Shown here piece after piece: positions 1 to 11,689 of a stretch of 34,475 nt of DNA. The stretch comes from Fidelibacterota bacterium (GTDB lineage Bacteria > Fidelibacterota > Marinisomatia > Marinisomatales > Marinisomataceae): contig BPEH01000007.1 of the NCBI GenBank assembly GCA_019654715.1, positions 1 to 34,475 of the forward strand. Direction: 5' to 3'. A program made the position numbers and the translations under genes. Numbering within the stretch: position 1 is the stretch's first letter; each line of letters opens with the position of its first letter. The notes under the pieces are model-generated. The model did not search any database, was not told where the DNA came from, and worked only from the letters and a program-made list of their open reading frames with translations.

Positions 1-273
1 TAAAAAAAGACAGTGGGGAAATAGATCCAACAATCAGGCAATAAGGGTAGAAATGTTTTTTTTGTTTTTAAAAGGGGAATACTGTAGAGCAGCTTTTTGT
101 TGAAACTGGTATTGTTGGTGATGTAGACTATGAAATAATCTCTGGCCTTGAAGAAGGGAAGAAATTGTTGTCGGAGGTTTGTAGCAATTAGTCGAGATTT
201 ATATAATGGTGCAAAAGTTACCGTTAAAAAAAAATCTAATAATAATTCAAGATCTAGTCGAAAACGTGGCTAA
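1..273 (+). CDS. RND/MacA-like periplasmic adaptor, C-terminal fragment (frameshifted)
   Basis: This is the C-terminal end of a membrane-fusion (HlyD/MacA-type) adaptor, which links an inner-membrane exporter to an outer-membrane channel. The rest lies upstream of the window. After correcting slips, the reading holds the family's final beta-barrel pattern, VETGIVGDVDYEIISGLEEG, then SRDLYNGAKVTVKK and a basic, Asn/Ser/Arg-rich tail ending at TAA 271-273. The frame changes near the T and G runs at 55-80 and again near 175-190. The MacB-like ATPase begins within about 15 bases of this stop, so the adaptor, ATPase and permeases form one exporter operon. The substrate is unknown. The family call rests on a short stretch but fits the neighbours well. 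Confidence 0.7.
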
Positions 274-277
274 ATAA

Positions 278-954
278 AAAAAAGAGATAATATCTATAAA
301 ATCAATCTCTAAAATTTATTATTTAGGGACTAATGTTGTTAAAGCTTTAGATAATGTTTCGGTAAGCATTTATGAAAATGATTTTATATCGATTATGGGA
401 CCATCTGGTTCTGGAAAATCAACATTAATGAATATTATTGGCTGTTTGGATGTTCCAACCAAAGGAACCTATAAGTTTAATAAAGCATTAATATCCGAAA
501 TGAATGATAGTCACTTGCAAATATCCAAAAGAAAAATTGGATTTTTTTTTCAAACATTCAATTTATTGCCAAAACTCAATGCACTTCAAAATGTAGAAGT
601 TCCTCTAATTTATTCTTCTTTAAATAGAGCAAAACGAACTCAAAGAGAAAAAGAAGCATTAAAAATTGTTGGATTAGAAGATAGAATGACACATAAACCT
701 AATGAATTATCTGGAGGACAGAGACAACGTGTAGCAATTGCACGTGCTTTGGTCAATAAACCTTCTATTATTTTAGCTGATGAACCAACTGGTAATTTAG
801 ATTCAAAAAGTGGATTAGAAATTTTAAAATTTTTTTTGATCAATTACACAAAGCTGGCAATACTTTAATTGTTGTAACTCATGAGAAATCAATTGCAAAG
901 CGTGCAAAAAAAAGAGTAGAAATTTTCGATGGTAAAATTACATTAGATGAATAA
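278..954 (+). CDS. MacB-like ABC exporter ATP-binding protein (one frameshift)
   Basis: ATPase subunit of a MacB/LolD-type exporter. Visible motifs are Walker A GPSGSGKS (from base 398), Q-loop [10 protein letters not shown], signature LSGGQRQR, Walker [12 protein letters not shown] and, in the next frame, the H-loop VVTHE. An extra T in the T run at about 831-838 breaks the frame; the correct reading goes on as [17 protein letters not shown] and ends at TAA 952-954. The open frame continues upstream of the first ATG (395) to about 278, and the extra residues ([20 protein letters not shown]) are a normal ABC N-terminus, so 395 is not the start. No in-frame ATG is present there; a further slip in the A run at 276-283 may hide it. 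The stop overlaps the next permease start by 8 bases. Confidence 0.88.
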
Positions 955-2167
955 CATTCTTAAAAATATTTTAATTGGTCTTGGTGCAATTCGATCCAAC
1001 ATTACGCGAGTTGCTTTAACATCTCTTGGATTAACCATTGGTATCTTTACTGTTAGTATCGTTACTGCTGGAGCTTCTAGTATTGATAAAGAATTTGCAA
1101 GATCAATGGATTATTACGGAAATGATAAGATTTATGTATCAACATGGCCATGGTCATTTGATTTCGATTGGTGGAAATATCGTAATCGTCCAAAAATTGA
1201 GGAAGCATATCTCGATTATATCAATCAATATAGTGAATATGTTACAGATGTATCTATTAAAAAAAGTACTTGGATAAGATCTTCATACCAAAATAAAGCG
1301 TCTTGGTTACAAGTTAATGGTGTGTATCCAAGTTATGGTGAAATGTTAAGTGGAACAGAAGTGACTAATGGAAGATTCTTTTCTGAAAATGAATGGACCT
1401 TGCAAAGAAGAGTTGTAATTGTTGGTGGTACAGTAAGAGATGGATTTTTTGATGGTAAAGATCCAATAGGAAAAAAAATAAAAGTTGGTGGTGTTACTTT
1501 TGAAATCATTGGCGAACTCAAAAAGCAGGGAATGGGAATGGTCCCAGGAGGAACACTTGATAATCTAGTGATTATGCCTTCATCAACTTTTAAACGTATT
1601 TTGACAAGATGGGGTTTTGATGAATTGATATTACAAACAGAACCTGAAAATTTATATAAAGCAAAAGAGGAAGTAGGGATGATTATGAGAGTGGCTCGTA
1701 AATTACGACCTGATCAGGAAGATGATTTTGCTGTGAATTCTGCTGACGCATATCAGAGTCAGTTTGATGGTATGAAAATTGCTATTGCTGGAATGGCCTT
1801 TATGGTGACAGGAATATCTTTAGTTGTTTCTGCAATAGGTATTATGAATGTGATGTTTGTTTCTGTACGAGAACGCACTAAAGAAATTGGTTTAAGAAAA
1901 GCAATGGGTGCAACAAATAACAACATTTTGGTACAATTTTTAAGTGAAGCGATTGCTATTTCAATTATTGGAGGAACAATAGGAATTGTATTGGTCAAAT
2001 TAATGACAGTTGCTCTAGCTTCTTATGCATCCTTTCCAGTTGAATTTGATCTCCTATTAATTTTTTATACTTTTATGATTTGTGTATTTATCGGCATAAC
2101 ATCTGGTATTCTTCCAGCAAGAACTGCTGCCAACCTTCACCCAATCGATGCGTTACGTCATGAATAG
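947..2167 (+). CDS. MacB-like ABC transporter permease 1
   Basis: Intact 406-residue permease of the MacB/FtsX class. It has an N-terminal membrane helix (about residues 20-45), a large periplasmic MacB-type core domain (about 50-270), and a C-terminal FtsX block of three helices (about 275-400). The block includes the cytoplasmic coupling segment RERTKEIGLRKAMGATNNNI, a hallmark of this family. It ends LHPIDALRHE, the usual MacB ending. MacB-type exporters work by mechanotransmission: the ATPase drives periplasmic movement that pushes substrate through the adaptor and outer-membrane channel. It overlaps both the ATPase upstream and permease 2 downstream by 8 bases, so translation is probably coupled. 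Confidence 0.92.
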   Translation: MNNILKNILIGLGAIRSNITRVALTSLGLTIGIFTVSIVTAGASSIDKEFARSMDYYGNDKIYVSTWPWSFDFDWWKYRNRPKIEEAYLDYINQYSEYVTDVSIKKSTWIRSSYQNKASWLQVNGVYPSYGEMLSGTEVTNGRFFSENEWTLQRRVVIVGGTVRDGFFDGKDPIGKKIKVGGVTFEIIGELKKQGMGMVPGGTLDNLVIMPSSTFKRILTRWGFDELILQTEPENLYKAKEEVGMIMRVARKLRPDQEDDFAVNSADAYQSQFDGMKIAIAGMAFMVTGISLVVSAIGIMNVMFVSVRERTKEIGLRKAMGATNNNILVQFLSEAIAISIIGGTIGIVLVKLMTVALASYASFPVEFDLLLIFYTFMICVFIGITSGILPARTAANLHPIDALRHE

Positions 2168-3425
2168 ATTAATTAATTACTTAGGTGATGCAATTTCGGG
2201 TGTGCTATTTTATTTTGGCCAAACAAAACTACGCACATTTTTAACTCTGCTTGGTATTACTGTTGGGGTTTCCTCTATTATTGGTATTATGACTGTATTA
2301 ACTACTTTTGACAGAGCTACAACCGGTTTGGTTGAAGAAATGAAAACAAATATATTTTATATTACAAGAGACAATCCCGTTGAAATTAGTTTTGGTTCTG
2401 ATAATAGACATAATCGTAATAAGCCTCGTATTACATGGTCAGAATATGAACAATTAAAGAGAGTATTAACACTGACAAAACATGTATCCGCAGTTGTGGC
2501 GGAGGAGCCAAGTGACCGAACAATTAGTGTTGGAAAAAAAGAATTAAAAAATCGATTATCAAGTTTTTGGGGGGGCGATGGAGATGTTCTTGAAGCTTGG
2601 AAATATGAAATGGTTAGTGGAAGGAATATACGAAAACAAGATTTAGATAGTAATGCACGTGTTGCCGTAGTGGGTTATGATATCAAAGAAGAATTATTTC
2701 CTTATTCTGATCCAGTAGGTCAGATAATAAAAATTGATAATATTCCATTTGAAGTTATTGGTCTTCTAGGTGCTAAAGGAGAAATGTTGGGACAAAGCAT
2801 GGATTCTATGATTGGAATTCCAATTACCGCTTTTTTACAATATTTCCGTGGTCGAAGTTTTTATGGCGAAGGTTTACAACTTATATTAGAATCAGAATCT
2901 ATGGATGAGTTAGATGCTGCCACCGATGAAGCGATAGGAGCTTTTAGAGCAATCCGAAAGATACCACCAGGAGCAGAAAATAACTTCTATATTGCAACCA
3001 ATGATCAATTAATGGATACATTTGGTGATTTTACTAAATACTTGCAAATGTTTATCGGTCTAGTAGCTGGGATTTCTCTATTAGTAGCAGGAATTGGTAT
3101 TGCTAATATTATGTTAGTTTCATTAACAGAACGTATTAAAGAGATTGGTGTCCGCAAAGCGCTAGGTGCAAGAAAAATTGATATATTTTTACAATTTTTA
3201 ATTGAAGCAACTCTTATTTCTATAATAGGGGGAATTGTTGGTATTATCATCGGTTTATTATTTGGAAATGTGGTAGCATATTTTTTACAACAAGACCCAA
3301 TCATTCCGTTTAATTGGGTATTGTATAGTATTCAGATTTGTGTATTTATGGGTATAGTCTTTGGATTGTATCCTGCAATTAAGGCTGCAAATCTTAATCC
3401 TATTGACTCTATTCGCTATGAATAG
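2160..3425 (+). CDS. MacB-like ABC transporter permease 2
   Basis: A second, intact MacB/FtsX permease of about 421 residues, with the same plan as permease 1: first helix near residues 20-45, periplasmic domain, then the FtsX block with the coupling segment TERIKEIGVRKALGARKIDI and the ending LNPIDSIRYE. I place the start at ATG 2160 (MNRLINYLGD) rather than 2148, because it gives the same 8-base overlap seen between the ATPase and permease 1; 2148 remains possible. Two different permeases beside one ATPase suggest a heterodimeric exporter rather than the classical MacB homodimer, in which ATPase and permease are fused. Substrate unknown. Confidence 0.9.
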   Translation: MNRLINYLGDAISGVLFYFGQTKLRTFLTLLGITVGVSSIIGIMTVLTTFDRATTGLVEEMKTNIFYITRDNPVEISFGSDNRHNRNKPRITWSEYEQLKRVLTLTKHVSAVVAEEPSDRTISVGKKELKNRLSSFWGGDGDVLEAWKYEMVSGRNIRKQDLDSNARVAVVGYDIKEELFPYSDPVGQIIKIDNIPFEVIGLLGAKGEMLGQSMDSMIGIPITAFLQYFRGRSFYGEGLQLILESESMDELDAATDEAIGAFRAIRKIPPGAENNFYIATNDQLMDTFGDFTKYLQMFIGLVAGISLLVAGIGIANIMLVSLTERIKEIGVRKALGARKIDIFLQFLIEATLISIIGGIVGIIIGLLFGNVVAYFLQQDPIIPFNWVLYSIQICVFMGIVFGLYPAIKAANLNPIDSIRYE

Positions 3426-3450
3426 ATAAATTGTCTTAAATAATATTTTT

Positions 3451-3758
3451 ATGTCAAAAACAAAGAAAGTCACAAAGAAAGAATTAAATAAAATAGCCAA
3501 ACTTTCTAAACTTTCTCTCTCTGAAGCAGAGTTAAAAACACACACTAAGGATATGAATAATATTCTAGATTACATGGATTTGTTAAATGAAATTGATACA
3601 TCTAATGTAGAAGAATTAGTCAATGTTCATGATACGCATAGCGTATTAAGAGAAGATGTTACAGAAGAATCAATCCCCAAAGAAAAGGTTATAGAAAATA
3701 GCCCAAAATCAAAGGGGGATTATATCGAAATTCCTTTGGTGGTTAAAAAGGATAGCCA

Positions 3759-3762
<4 letters not shown>
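3451..3762 (+). CDS. gatC: Asp-tRNA(Asn)/Glu-tRNA(Gln) amidotransferase subunit C
   Basis: Small GatC subunit, which helps assemble the GatCAB complex that turns Glu-tRNA(Gln) into Gln-tRNA(Gln) and, in some organisms, Asp-tRNA(Asn) into Asn-tRNA(Asn). The 103 residues match family length and pattern: an N-terminal helix with KLSKLSLSEAE, then DMNNILDYMDLLNEIDTSNV, then the late VLREDV and IEIPLVV segments. Here it carries a slightly longer lysine-rich N-terminus (MSKTKKVTKKE). gatA and gatB are not in the window. It heads the cell-envelope operon, and its TGA overlaps the kdsB GTG start. Confidence 0.9.
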
Positions 3763-6052
<2,290 letters not shown>

Positions 6053-6056
<4 letters not shown>

Positions 6057-6845
6057 ATAAAGTTAAGTGTAATAATATTACTTTTGGTAGCGATGAACTT
6101 CCTTTCATTGGTGGTCCTTGTGTTATTGAGAGCAGAGACCATGTTTTAAAAATGGCTGAAGGAATTTTATCAATTACAGATAAACTCGGTATTCCTTTTA
6201 TTTTTAAGACATCGTTTGATAAAGCTAATAGAACATCAATTAAGTCATTTAGAGGGGCATGGTTTGGATGAAGGGCTAAAAATACTTCAAGAAGTTAAAG
6301 ATTCGTTGAAAATTTCTATTACAACAGATGTTCACCATCCAGAGCAAGCTAATATTGTTGGAGAGGTGGTGGACATACTTCAGATTCCAGCTTTTTTATG
6401 TAGACAAACAGATTTACTACTTGCAGCGGCCAATACTGGTAAAATTGTTAATGTTAAAAAAGGACAATTTTTATCTCCCTATAAAGTAAAAAATATTATT
6501 GATAAAATTTTGACCACAGGAAATAATAATATTTTAATTACAGAGCGAGGAAATTCATTTGGATATGATAGCTTGGTTTCTGATATGCGTGCAATTCAAA
6601 TAATGCAAGAATTTGATTTTCCAGTAATTTATGATGCAACACATAGTGCACAAATACCTGGGAATCTTGAAAACACAACATCTGGACATAGAGAATTTAT
6701 TCCAGGACAGGTTCGTGCTGCTGTAGCAACGGGTTGTGATGGAATTTTTATGGAAGTTCATGATGATGTTGGTAATGCACTGAGTGATGCAAGTACTCCA
6801 GTGGCCGTTGAAAAAATTGGAACCATTGTTGGTTTCAAGGGTTAG
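6053..6845 (+). CDS. kdsA: Kdo-8-phosphate synthase, metal-dependent type (one frameshift)
   Basis: Condenses phosphoenolpyruvate with arabinose 5-phosphate to Kdo 8-phosphate. Motifs: GGPCVIES near the start, [46 protein letters not shown], and FMEVHDD near the end. The Cys in GGPCVIES is the metal-ligand position of class II (metal-dependent) KdsA; the metal-independent E. coli enzyme has Asn there. One extra G in the run 6254-6257 breaks the frame, and the true reading is SFRGHGLDEG. Corrected length is about 263 residues, near the family norm. It overlaps pyrG by 4 bases. Confidence 0.93.
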
Positions 6846-6869
6846 AGTTTAGAAAGGCATATTTAAGTA

Positions 6870-7413
6870 ATGGATAATGTTTTAAAAGAAAAATTGCAAT
6901 CAATCAAATTACTTATTTGTGATGTTGATGGTGTTTTGACTGATGGAAAACTTATTTATATGACCAATGGAGAAGAAGCAAAAAATTTTAGTGTTTTAGA
7001 TGGTGTGGGATTCCATATGTTAAATAGATTAGATTTGGATATCAAAACTGCTTGGATTACGGGAAGAGAATGTGCTACAACTGCTCATCGTGCTAATAAA
7101 TTGAAGATTGATAAAGTCTATAATGGAGTTATTGAAAAGATAGAATCATATAATGATCTTAAAAAAGAATATAACTTGGAAGATCATGAGATTTGTTTTA
7201 TAGGAGATGATATTATAGATATCCCAATCTTTGAGAAAGTCGGTCTAGCAATTTCAGTTCCAAATGCACCAGATTATGTTACAAAATATACTCATTATAC
7301 TACAACAAAAGCTGGTGGAGAAGGTGCAGTAAGAGAAATTATTGATTTAATTATTGAGTCAAGGGGGCGATTTCGATGGTTCAATTAATAAATTGCTTTC
7401 TGATTTACGATGA
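6870..7413 (+). CDS. kdsC: Kdo-8-phosphate phosphatase, HAD family (C-terminal frameshift)
   Basis: Removes phosphate from Kdo 8-phosphate. It is a capless HAD phosphatase with motif I DVDGVLTDG, motif II in TAWITGRE, a lysine in motif III (NKLKIDKVYNG) and motif IV GDDIIDIPIFEKVG. As written, the frame ends at 7388 with an unlikely tail (RFRWFN). Dropping one G from the run at 7363-7367 gives GDFDGSINKLLSDLR and a TGA at 7411-7413 that overlaps the lptC start as ATGA, as at other junctions in this operon. I therefore place the true end at 7413. About 180 residues, typical for KdsC. Confidence 0.9.
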
Positions 7414-7934
7414 ATTCAAATTATTCCTTAATTTTCCTATTGTTCTTTTTCATATCTTGTTATAGTACCGATAGAGAAAGCAATGAAGAAAAAGAAGCTG
7501 TTCATAATCAACTATCTTCAAATGTTGAAATTACTTTGACAGAAATGGGTAATATAAAAGCATTAGTAACAGCAGAATTACTTGAAAAAAATGATGATAA
7601 TCTTGAATTACAATTGACTGATAATGTTGTAGTAGATTTATATGATAGTAATTATCACCATACATCAACCATTAAATCAGATTATGCTTTTGTTAGCGAG
7701 AAAGAAAATAAAATTAATGCTTTTGGAAATGTAATAGTGAAAGCTGATCAGGGAGAAGAATTATTGACCGATTCGTTGTTATGGAATAATAAAGTTGATA
7801 AGATTTTTACAGATTCTGAGTTGATATTTATTTCAGGAGATTTAGATACATTATATGGAAAAGGTTTTCAATCGAATATTGATCTTACAGAATGGAAAAT
7901 TAATCAACCAAGAGGCTCAGTAAAAGATGAGTAA
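7410..7934 (+). CDS. lptC: LPS export protein LptC, predicted lipoprotein
   Basis: LptC sits at the inner membrane, receives LPS from LptBFG and passes it to the periplasmic bridge. This 174-residue protein has a hydrophobic N-terminus ending FFISC, so Cys17 may be lipidated, unlike E. coli LptC, which keeps a membrane helix. The remainder (about 35-170) is a run of short beta-strands with the LptC/OstA-like pattern (LQLTDNVVVDLYD, INAFGNVIVKADQG, TLYGKGFQSN). The sequence is divergent, and the call is strongly supported by its place between kdsC and lptB. It overlaps lptB by 8 bases. Confidence 0.85.
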   Translation: MNSNYSLIFLLFFFISCYSTDRESNEEKEAVHNQLSSNVEITLTEMGNIKALVTAELLEKNDDNLELQLTDNVVVDLYDSNYHHTSTIKSDYAFVSEKENKINAFGNVIVKADQGEELLTDSLLWNNKVDKIFTDSELIFISGDLDTLYGKGFQSNIDLTEWKINQPRGSVKDE

Positions 7935-8656
7935 AGTATTAAAAACAGAAAATTTGAAAAAAAGCTACTCTGGGAAAACAGTTGTTGATGAAGTGAACAT
8001 TAATCTAAAAAAAGGGAGAAATTGTTGGATTGCTTGGTCCAAATGGTGCTGGTAAGACAACTACATTCTATATGATTACTGGAATGATTAGACCATCTTC
8101 TGGAAAAATATTCTTTGATGATAACAATATTACTAGTACACCGATGTACCAAAGAGCAAGAATGGGTATCGGTTATTTAGCACAAGAACCTTCCATCTTT
8201 GCTAAATTAACAGTAGAAAATAATTTAAGAATAGTTTTAGAAAATATTCTTCCATCTGTTCAAGAACAAACCGAATTAATCGATAAATTGCTTATACAAT
8301 TTAATATTAATCATCTTAGAGAAAATTTAGGTGGAAGTTTATCTGGCGGTGAACGAAGAAGAGTAGAAATATGTCGAACACTTGCATTAAAACCAGATTT
8401 TATCTTATTAGATGAGCCATTTGCAGGCATTGATCCCATAGCTGTTGAGGATATTCAACAGGTTGTTACTTCGCTTAAAGAACAAAATATTGGAGTATTA
8501 ATCACAGATCATAATGTAAGAGAAACTTTATCGATTACTGATAGATCATATTTATTATATAGTGGTAAAATTTTAAAATCTGGTGATGCAGAAACATTAG
8601 CTAATGATGAAGAGGTTCGAAAACTATACCTTGGTAAAAAATTTAGGCTTGATTAA
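7927..8656 (+). CDS. lptB: LPS export ABC transporter ATPase LptB (one frameshift)
   Basis: ATPase that powers LPS extraction from the inner membrane with LptF and LptG (not in the window). Motifs: Walker A GPNGAGKTT, Q-loop YLAQEPSIF, signature LSGGERRR, Walker B ILLDEPFAGIDP and H-loop LITDHNVRET, all typical of LptB. The ATG at 7927 begins MSKVLKTENLKKSYSGK, a normal ABC start. One extra base in the A/G run at about 8007-8016 breaks the frame just before Walker A; the corrected text is LKKGEIVGLLGPNG. Corrected length is about 242 residues. Its TAA overlaps the rpoN ATG by one base. Confidence 0.93.
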
Positions 8657-9945
8657 TGAATAAAATTTCTACAAAGATCCGACAAAAACAGTCGATTATT
8701 CCTCAACAAATATTACAATCTCGTTTTTTAGAGTTATCACTTCTTGATGTTGAAGAAGAATTGCAAAATGAAATTGAAAAAAATCCAGTTTTGGTTGAAA
8801 AAGATTTAGAAGATTTTAGAGATAAAAATACTCAAGAATATCAACTAGATAACCAAGACAATTATGATTTATTTCTATCAAACCTACCTGAAGATATAGA
8901 TGTTATAGGGAGTTTAACCAAACAAGTTGAAGAATCAGAAATGGATAGCAAAGAAAAAGATATCGCGAAACAAATTATATTTAATCTAGATGAAACTGGA
9001 TTTTTAGATATTGAAATTGAATTAATTGCCGATAATTGTCATGCAGATTTAAGTGAAATAGATAAAGTTCTAGATCTTGTAAAGAAATTGACTCCTCAAG
9101 GAGTTGGTTGTCGTGATGTTCAAGAATATCTTACTTTACAAATTGATGATAATCATTTTCTTGCTCATGAAATAATTACAAAATATTTTGACGAATTTTT
9201 AAACCAAAATTTTTCAGAAATTAAATCAAACTTAGCATGTTCAGATGCTGAATTTGATGATGCACTAGAAATTATCTCATCTAAAAATTTTTCTCCAATT
9301 ATTATGAGTAATAATTCTGATCAAATTATTCCTGATCTTATTATTAGAATGAAAGACAATAAATGGCTTATTTTGGTCAATGATAAAAATCTAAATCGAT
9401 TTAAAATTGCTAATGATTATTTGGGTGAAGCAATGACACAAAAACTTTCAGATAAGGATAAAAAATTTATTAAAGATCATACTGATAGTGCTCAAAACTT
9501 ATTAGATACCATTATGTTTAGGTCTCAAACACTTAAAAACGTAATGAATGAAATTATTGGTTTTCAAAATGCTTATTTATCTGGAAATCAAGACTATCCT
9601 AACCCACTTCGTTTAGAAGATATTGCAACCAAGTTAGATATGGATATATCCAGTATTAGTAGAGTGGTGAAAAATAAATATGTTGATACTCCTTTAGGTA
9701 TTATAAGTTTGAAAAGTTTCTTCAGTAGTAAGATTGTTAAAGATTCTGGTGAAGTGATTGGGACAAAAGAACTAAAAGATACTATTAAGGATTTAATTCA
9801 ATCAGAAGATAGTAATCATCCAATTTCTGATTTAGAAATAGCTAATCTTCTAAAGAAAAAAGATATCTCTATTGCTAGAAGAACAGTAGCTAAATATAGA
9901 GAATCAATGAGCATTCCTAATGTAAAAAAGAGACAAGTAAAATGA
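8656..9945 (+). CDS. rpoN: RNA polymerase sigma-54 factor
   Basis: Sigma-54 directs RNA polymerase to -24/-12 promoters that need an activator ATPase. The 429-residue protein is intact. It has a Gln-rich region I (IRQKQSIIPQQILQSRFLEL), an acidic linker, core-binding and DNA-binding regions, and the RpoN box ARRTVAKYR at about residues 407-415. It is shorter than E. coli RpoN (477), mainly in the linker. Its position directly after lptB is also found in proteobacteria. No sigma-54 activator gene lies in the window, and I found no convincing -24/-12 site. It overlaps argF by 4 bases (ATGA at 9942). Confidence 0.95.
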   Translation: MNKISTKIRQKQSIIPQQILQSRFLELSLLDVEEELQNEIEKNPVLVEKDLEDFRDKNTQEYQLDNQDNYDLFLSNLPEDIDVIGSLTKQVEESEMDSKEKDIAKQIIFNLDETGFLDIEIELIADNCHADLSEIDKVLDLVKKLTPQGVGCRDVQEYLTLQIDDNHFLAHEIITKYFDEFLNQNFSEIKSNLACSDAEFDDALEIISSKNFSPIIMSNNSDQIIPDLIIRMKDNKWLILVNDKNLNRFKIANDYLGEAMTQKLSDKDKKFIKDHTDSAQNLLDTIMFRSQTLKNVMNEIIGFQNAYLSGNQDYPNPLRLEDIATKLDMDISSISRVVKNKYVDTPLGIISLKSFFSSKIVKDSGEVIGTKELKDTIKDLIQSEDSNHPISDLEIANLLKKKDISIARRTVAKYRESMSIPNVKKRQVK

Positions 9946-10862
9946 ATGTTAGACATTGTATCAAGGTAGATGATTTTTCTAAAGAAGAAATTTTGGATTT
10001 ATTTGCTTTGGCTTCTGATTTAAAGTCAAAGTATCGCAATAAAGAGGAATTTAAACCATTTGCGAATCATTCAATGGCAATGATATTTGCCAAACCATCT
10101 GCAAGAACAAGAGTTTCTTTTGAAACTGGCTTTGCTTGGATGGGAGGACATGCAATTTATTTAGCTCCCCAAGATATTGGACTTGGCAAAAGAGAAAGTG
10201 CTGCTGATTTAGCACAATTATTTAGCAGATATAATGATTTAATCATGGCGCGTGTTTTTAGCCATCAAGATATCTTAGATTTTGAAGAACATGCTACCGT
10301 TCCTGTCATTAATGGATTAACTGATTACAATCATCCATGTCAAATTTTGACTGATATCTTTACAGTATGGGAAGAAAAGAAAGATTCGTTTGATAATTTG
10401 AAAATAGTGTATATAGGCGATGGAAATAATATTGTTAATTCTTGGGTTAGGTTAGCATCTGTACTTCCTTTTGAATTTGTTTGTGTTTGTCCTGAAGGAT
10501 ATTCTTCTGATGCAGATACAATTAAGCTTGCAAATGATGTTGGCATCTCTAATGTATCTGTATCCCATTCGCTTGATTCTGTTCATAATGCAGATGTAAT
10601 CTATACAGATGTATGGGCATCTATGGGTCAAAAAGAAGAAATTGATGAACGCATCAAAATATTTTCTCCATTTCAAGTAAATTCAGATTTAGTGAAGAAT
10701 GCCAAAGATAATTATTTGTTTATGCATTGCTTACCAGCAGAACGTGGAAGGGAAGTGACTGATAATGTGATTGATTCAGACAACTCAATTGTCTTTGAAC
10801 AGGCAGAAAATAGATTACACATGCAAAATGCAATTATGGTTACTTTGCACAATAAAGTTTAA
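9942..10862 (+). CDS. argF: Ornithine carbamoyltransferase
   Basis: Transfers a carbamoyl group from carbamoyl phosphate to ornithine, giving citrulline in arginine biosynthesis. Intact, 306 residues. Carbamoyl-phosphate site SARTRVSFETG (residues 53-63), HPCQILTDI in the middle, the DVWASMGQ loop, and HCLPAERG near the C-terminus, the ornithine-transferase signature. Acetylornithine and succinylornithine relatives differ around these loops, so ordinary OTC is the best call, though specificity is not proven. Its stop overlaps that of lpxH on the other strand by 4 bases. Confidence 0.92.
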   Translation: MNVRHCIKVDDFSKEEILDLFALASDLKSKYRNKEEFKPFANHSMAMIFAKPSARTRVSFETGFAWMGGHAIYLAPQDIGLGKRESAADLAQLFSRYNDLIMARVFSHQDILDFEEHATVPVINGLTDYNHPCQILTDIFTVWEEKKDSFDNLKIVYIGDGNNIVNSWVRLASVLPFEFVCVCPEGYSSDADTIKLANDVGISNVSVSHSLDSVHNADVIYTDVWASMGQKEEIDERIKIFSPFQVNSDLVKNAKDNYLFMHCLPAERGREVTDNVIDSDNSIVFEQAENRLHMQNAIMVTLHNKV

Positions 10863-11596
10863 AAATTCTTGATTTCTAATTTATCTCCATTAAAAACAGC
10901 ATAGTTATAATTTCTTTCATTACATTCACCAAGCAAAATTAATTCTCCACTATCTAATGTTTTTTGATAAGAGTGGTGATAATGTCCCATAATCACATAA
11001 TTAAAACCTTCATCAATTTTTTGTTGAGCAAAACTATCCAATTCATTGTGGACTCTATTAATTCTTTCTTGATCTAAATAATGTGAATCTTTTCTTTCAT
11101 GAGATATTTTTTTTGCAATTTTTAAGGCCATCTTTTCTGGCAGTAAAGAAAATAATGTAACAAACAGTTTGCTACGTAATATGCATCGTAATAAACGATA
11201 CGATTTGTCCCATGATAGAATTCCATCTCCATGGGTAATATAAAATTTCTTATTGTTAATCTCTGTCGTGGTATCATTAAGAAAAGAATCATTTACATGA
11301 CTTTTGAGATGATTTCCTATCCAATAGTCATGATTCCCAGCAATAAAGTAGATATCAAAACCTTTTTTTCTGATATCGTTTAGTGAGACAAATATTTCTT
11401 TGTAATACTCTGGAGTTTTATTTTTGTATTCAAAGTAATAATCAAATAAATCGCCCATAATAAACAAACTGCCTTTATTGTTTTCCTTTGAGATGGTTTT
11501 TAGGAATTGAGAGAATTTTTCAATTTTTTTATCTTCTTGACTTGATTTTTGGAATTTAAAGTGTGTATCGCCAAAAAAGTATATTGGTAATTGCAT
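10859..11596 (-). CDS. lpxH: UDP-2,3-diacylglucosamine diphosphatase (LpxH-like)
   Basis: A calcineurin-type metallophosphoesterase that cleaves UDP-2,3-diacylglucosamine to lipid X in lipid A synthesis, at the inner-membrane surface. Metal-site motifs in order: GDTHF (D10, H12), GDLFDYYFE (D49), GNHDYW (88-90), THGDGI and GHYHHS. The DYYFE segment and overall length (245) fit the LpxH group rather than general phosphoesterases. Intact. It stands alone on the minus strand between two plus-strand blocks, with Kdo enzymes nearby, which supports an LPS role. An LpxG or other UDP-sugar hydrolase is less likely. Confidence 0.88.
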   Translation of the reverse strand: MQLPIYFFGDTHFKFQKSSQEDKKIEKFSQFLKTISKENNKGSLFIMGDLFDYYFEYKNKTPEYYKEIFVSLNDIRKKGFDIYFIAGNHDYWIGNHLKSHVNDSFLNDTTTEINNKKFYITHGDGILSWDKSYRLLRCILRSKLFVTLFSLLPEKMALKIAKKISHERKDSHYLDQERINRVHNELDSFAQQKIDEGFNYVIMGHYHHSYQKTLDSGELILLGECNERNYNYAVFNGDKLEIKNF

Positions 11597-11689
11597 GAAA
11601 AAACTTAATTCTTATATTAAATCTGTCCAATATTTAATTATTTTTACTTTTTTCATATTTATTGTGTCTAATATTATATAAAATTATCA

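Noticed and set aside
10181-10204. TTGGCAAAAG...GTGC-like words inside argF as a sigma-54 promoter
   Set aside because: The spacing between the GG and GC elements is wrong, and it lies inside a conserved coding region.
11597-11689. Divergent promoters between lpxH and the barrel gene
   Set aside because: Several TATAAT-like words occur, but none has a convincing spacing to a -35 element or to the start codon in this AT-rich stretch, so no site is called.
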